NCBI RefSeq assembly: GCF_003946885.1
Contig: NZ_RWKQ01000023.1
Span: 869-64,868 of the forward strand
From: Specibacter cremeus
Lineage (GTDB): Bacteria; Actinomycetota; Actinomycetes; Actinomycetales; Micrococcaceae
Length of the DNA stretch: 64,000 nt
Direction of reading: 5' to 3'
The notes beneath the pieces were generated by a model. That model saw nothing but the letters and a program-made list of their open reading frames with translations, was not told the origin of the DNA and did no database searches. Within the stretch, counting starts at the first letter, position 1; every line of letters starts with the position of its first letter. Positions 61,568-64,000 of the stretch are shown piece by piece. The position numbers and the translations under genes are program-made.

Positions 61568-62775
61568 GGCTCCGTCCCCGTCGCGCGCATGCCATCCCCG
61601 CCGGCCAGGACGGCATCGAGCACGGCCGCCAGGAACCGGCGCACGGCCCGCCCGGACGCCAGTTCGGCCAATCGTCCGGCTTCGGTGGCGGCCGCCGCGC
61701 GGCGCAGCACGGGGAGCGACCCCAGGCACGGCGCTCCGACGGCCCGGGCGACAAGCTCCGCATCGAGCCCCTCACGCAGCGGACCGCGCACCACCAGGGC
61801 AACCGGCACGGGTGGCATCTCGGCCAGTAGCCGCGTCGCCGCGGCCGCGGCCCGAAGCCGGGCGGGGACCACCATCAGCAGCACGTCACAGTGTCCGCCG
61901 AGGGCCGCAAGCGCCTCCCGCGACCGGCCCACATCCACCACGGCCAGGCCGTAGCCGTGCCGGGCGGCACGCAGCACCTCGCCGCCCACCCGGCCCGACC
62001 CGGCCCCCGGAGGCGCAGCGCGACCCGGAACCGCCTCGTGGGCCACGGGGAATCGGGCACCCCACGACAGCAGCGAGCAGCCGTGGACGGCCGGCAGCGA
62101 TGCGGCGAGCTGGCCCGGGTTGATGGCGCCAGCCGCGTTGACGATGTCCGGCCAGCGCAGGCCTGGCAGGTCCGCCGCATCCAGGGCCAAGTCCAACCCG
62201 CCGCCCCACTCGTCGCCGTCGACCAACAGCGTCGACACGCCCGCCGCGGCGGCGCCCACAGCCAGGAGCGCGGACAGGGTCGACGCGCCGGACCCGCCAC
62301 AGCCGCCGATCACGCCGACCACGGCCCCGGTGGCCGCCGGGTCACGCAACCGGGCCAGGTGTTCGGCAAGCCAGTGCGCCGCCTGCGGCAGCACGGCGAC
62401 GCGGTCGGCCCCCGTGCCGGACGCCCGTTCCCACACGCGGGCGGCGTCGGCGTCCAGCCCGACGACCACCAGTGGACCCGACCAGCCGGCGGGCACCCCG
62501 CCCATGTCCGTGCCGACCAGCAGGGCGGCGGCGTCGGCCCACACGGCGACGGCCCGTTCCCACGACTCCACGACCACCAATTCGACGGCGGCCGCCGCGG
62601 CGACGCGACCGACCTCTCCCTGGACGGCCGGAGACCCGCAGACCAGCACCACCGACGCCGACTGCGCCGGCAGCCACGACGGCGAACCACCCGCAACAAA
62701 GCCACCCCCGGCCGGCGCGCCGCCGCGCCACCCGGCCCGCCGTCGTCGTCCGTTGGCCACCGCTTCCGCACCCAT
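61564..62775 (-). CDS. Septum-site-determining/CpaE-like MinD-family ATPase
   Basis: The 403-residue protein has a deviant Walker A-like GVIGGCGGSGASTLSALLAV (about residue 165) and LLVDGDEWGGGLDL, of the SsdA/CpaE type. It precedes the TadA ATPase as Rv3660c does and probably positions the apparatus. No prepilin peptidase gene is in the cluster. It starts 152 bp from the divergent polymerase. Confidence 0.85.
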   Translation of the reverse strand: MGAEAVANGRRRRAGWRGGAPAGGGFVAGGSPSWLPAQSASVVLVCGSPAVQGEVGRVAAAAAVELVVVESWERAVAVWADAAALLVGTDMGGVPAGWSGPLVVVGLDADAARVWERASGTGADRVAVLPQAAHWLAEHLARLRDPAATGAVVGVIGGCGGSGASTLSALLAVGAAAAGVSTLLVDGDEWGGGLDLALDAADLPGLRWPDIVNAAGAINPGQLAASLPAVHGCSLLSWGARFPVAHEAVPGRAAPPGAGSGRVGGEVLRAARHGYGLAVVDVGRSREALAALGGHCDVLLMVVPARLRAAAAATRLLAEMPPVPVALVVRGPLREGLDAELVARAVGAPCLGSLPVLRRAAAATEAGRLAELASGRAVRRFLAAVLDAVLAGGDGMRATGTEP

Positions 62776-62927
62776 GAGACCACCATCCGCCGGGCCGGTC
62801 GCCGAATCCAGCGCGCCCGGGAGCCCTGTGGACAGCCGCGCGGCGCGGCGGCCGTGTGGAGGACCGCCACCGCCCCACCCAAACCCATCTTCGAAACGAA
62901 CCGGCCAATCCAGTGGACAATGGAGAT

Positions 62928-64000
62928 ATGTACGTATTGTTGGCGGCCTCCCCGGATCCGGCCGTGGTCGAGCTGCACCCACTCGACGCCGCCGGCACGC
63001 CGCAGGGGCCGGCAACAACCGTCCAAAGGCAAGAGCTGGCAAATGCCGTCCGGGCGCGGGAAGCGGACCGGCGGCCGCGCTGGGTGTGGGACCGTGCCCA
63101 GCACTGGTACCCGGCCCTGCTGGCGGCCGGCGTGGGCGTGGAGCGCTGCCACGACCTGGCCCTGTGCCGGAACATCCTCATCCACTCCACATACGCCGCG
63201 GGCACCGGCTACGCCGCCACCCGCGCACCCGTCCCGGTGGTCACCGACGCCGAACCGGAACGCCGCCCGGCACAGCAGGAGAGCCTGTTCGAGCGGCCCG
63301 CGCAGCGGCAGGGCCCGGCGGCGACGGAGCTGATTGCCGAGCTGGCCGGACAGCTGCGGGCCGTCGCCGGTTCGACCCACCCGGACCGGCTGACCCTGCT
63401 GCTCGCGGCCGAATCCGCCGCCGCCCTGGTCGCGGCGGAGATGCAGCATGCCGGCGTCCCCTGGCGGGAGGACATCCACCGCGCGCTGCTCGCCGAGCAC
63501 CTGGGCCGGCAGCCGGCCGGCACGGCGCGGCCGCAACGCATGGAGGAACTGGCCGTCATGCTCCGCGACGCCTTGGGTGCGCCGGCGTTGAACCCGGACT
63601 CCCCCCTCGAGCTCATGCGCGCGCTGCACCGGGCCGGCATCGACGCCAAGTCGACCAGGTCCTGGGAGCTGCGCGAATTCACGCACCCCGCCATCGAGCC
63701 GCTGCTGGCCTACCGGAAGCTGAGCCGGCTGTTCACGGCGAACGGCTGGGCATGGCTCGACGCGTGGGTGCACGATGGCCGCTTCCACTCGGAGTATGTG
63801 GTGGGCGGGGTCGTGTCCGGGCGGTGGGCCTCCCGCGGCGGCGGCGCCTTGCAGATACCGCGGCAGATCCGGGCCGCCGCGCATGCCGAGCCGGGCCACA
63901 AGCTGATCGTGGCCGACGCCGCGCAGCTGGAACCACGGGTCCTGATCGCACTGGCCCAGGATGCGAAGATGGCCGAGGCCGCGCGCGGGAAGGACCTGTA
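62928..64000 (+). CDS. Bifunctional 3'-5' exonuclease / DNA polymerase, 5' part
   Basis: The frame begins MYVLLAASPDPAVVELHPLD after GGAG and continues past the window end (357 codons seen). Only a degenerate N-terminal exonuclease-like region is followed by polymerase family A segments: ELREFTHPAIEPLLAYRKLS, DGRFHSEYVVGGVVSGRWAS and the palm motif HKLIVADAAQLEPRVLIALA. It matches the small actinobacterial PolA-like enzyme rather than PolA itself. It is divergent from the Tad cluster. Confidence 0.87.
   Translation, partial: MYVLLAASPDPAVVELHPLDAAGTPQGPATTVQRQELANAVRAREADRRPRWVWDRAQHWYPALLAAGVGVERCHDLALCRNILIHSTYAAGTGYAATRAPVPVVTDAEPERRPAQQESLFERPAQRQGPAATELIAELAGQLRAVAGSTHPDRLTLLLAAESAAALVAAEMQHAGVPWREDIHRALLAEHLGRQPAGTARPQRMEELAVMLRDALGAPALNPDSPLELMRALHRAGIDAKSTRSWELREFTHPAIEPLLAYRKLSRLFTANGWAWLDAWVHDGRFHSEYVVGGVVSGRWASRGGGALQIPRQIRAAAHAEPGHKLIVADAAQLEPRVLIALAQDAKMAEAARGKDL

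Overview
The window is high-GC, densely packed actinobacterial chromosome. A Micrococcaceae (Arthrobacter-like) origin is suggested by an Rv3654c-Rv3660c-type Tad pilus cluster, a second clpP pair with a ClgR/PopR-type regulator, GTG/TTG starts, many ATGA/GTGA overlaps, LacI-controlled sugar loci, and a dispersed intergenic repeat of a type I recall from Arthrobacter genomes. This is inference; no rRNA or tRNA gene is present to anchor it.

1-11000 is an L-rhamnose/rhamnoside locus. Reverse genes are a rhamnulose-1-phosphate aldolase/dehydrogenase (cut by the window edge), isomerase rhaI and mutarotase rhaM. Forward genes are a LacI regulator, a CUT1 ABC importer and two family-78-type rhamnosidases. 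Paired LacI operators lie at both promoters. 10962-11697 is a scar region with an IS-end-like inverted repeat, an aldo/keto reductase remnant and a 29-bp perfect hairpin.

11642-24087 is a second LacI regulon. A GH42 beta-galactosidase, a Gfo/Idh/MocA-DUF6807 fusion and an M24-like protein lacking metal ligands run forward. A five-gene oxidative pathway runs in reverse (Gfo/Idh/MocA oxidoreductase, SDR, KdgD-type dehydratase, enolase-superfamily dehydratase, ketoglutarate semialdehyde dehydrogenase). Three related operators tie the units together. No transporter is encoded here.

24161-38656 is mainly housekeeping: gdhA, an ArsR regulator, AcuC, a Ktr/Trk potassium system, an ogt-ECF sigma-ogt operon, proC, a sugar isomerase, Ppx/GppA and topA. 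A 676-bp gene desert holds two tandem structured RNA candidates and a repeat array. A truncated ArsR/MFS pair is decaying at 37572-38656.

38657-47780 is a catabolic island. It holds an isochorismatase-type hydrolase, NCS1 permease, GntR/FCD regulator, tautomerase, aldehyde dehydrogenase, alpha/beta hydrolase, two DUF1185 paralogues, a luciferase-like monooxygenase, a SnoaL-like protein and a flavin reductase. The enzyme set matches oxidative ring opening of an N-heterocycle. A motif repeated four times suggests a GntR regulon.

47829-64000 holds a methyltransferase, an MHS transporter, a PheS-like ligase with a candidate leader peptide, trhO, an MrfA-like helicase, the PopR/ClpP module (one ClpP lacks its catalytic serine), the Tad cluster, and the start of a family-A DNA polymerase.
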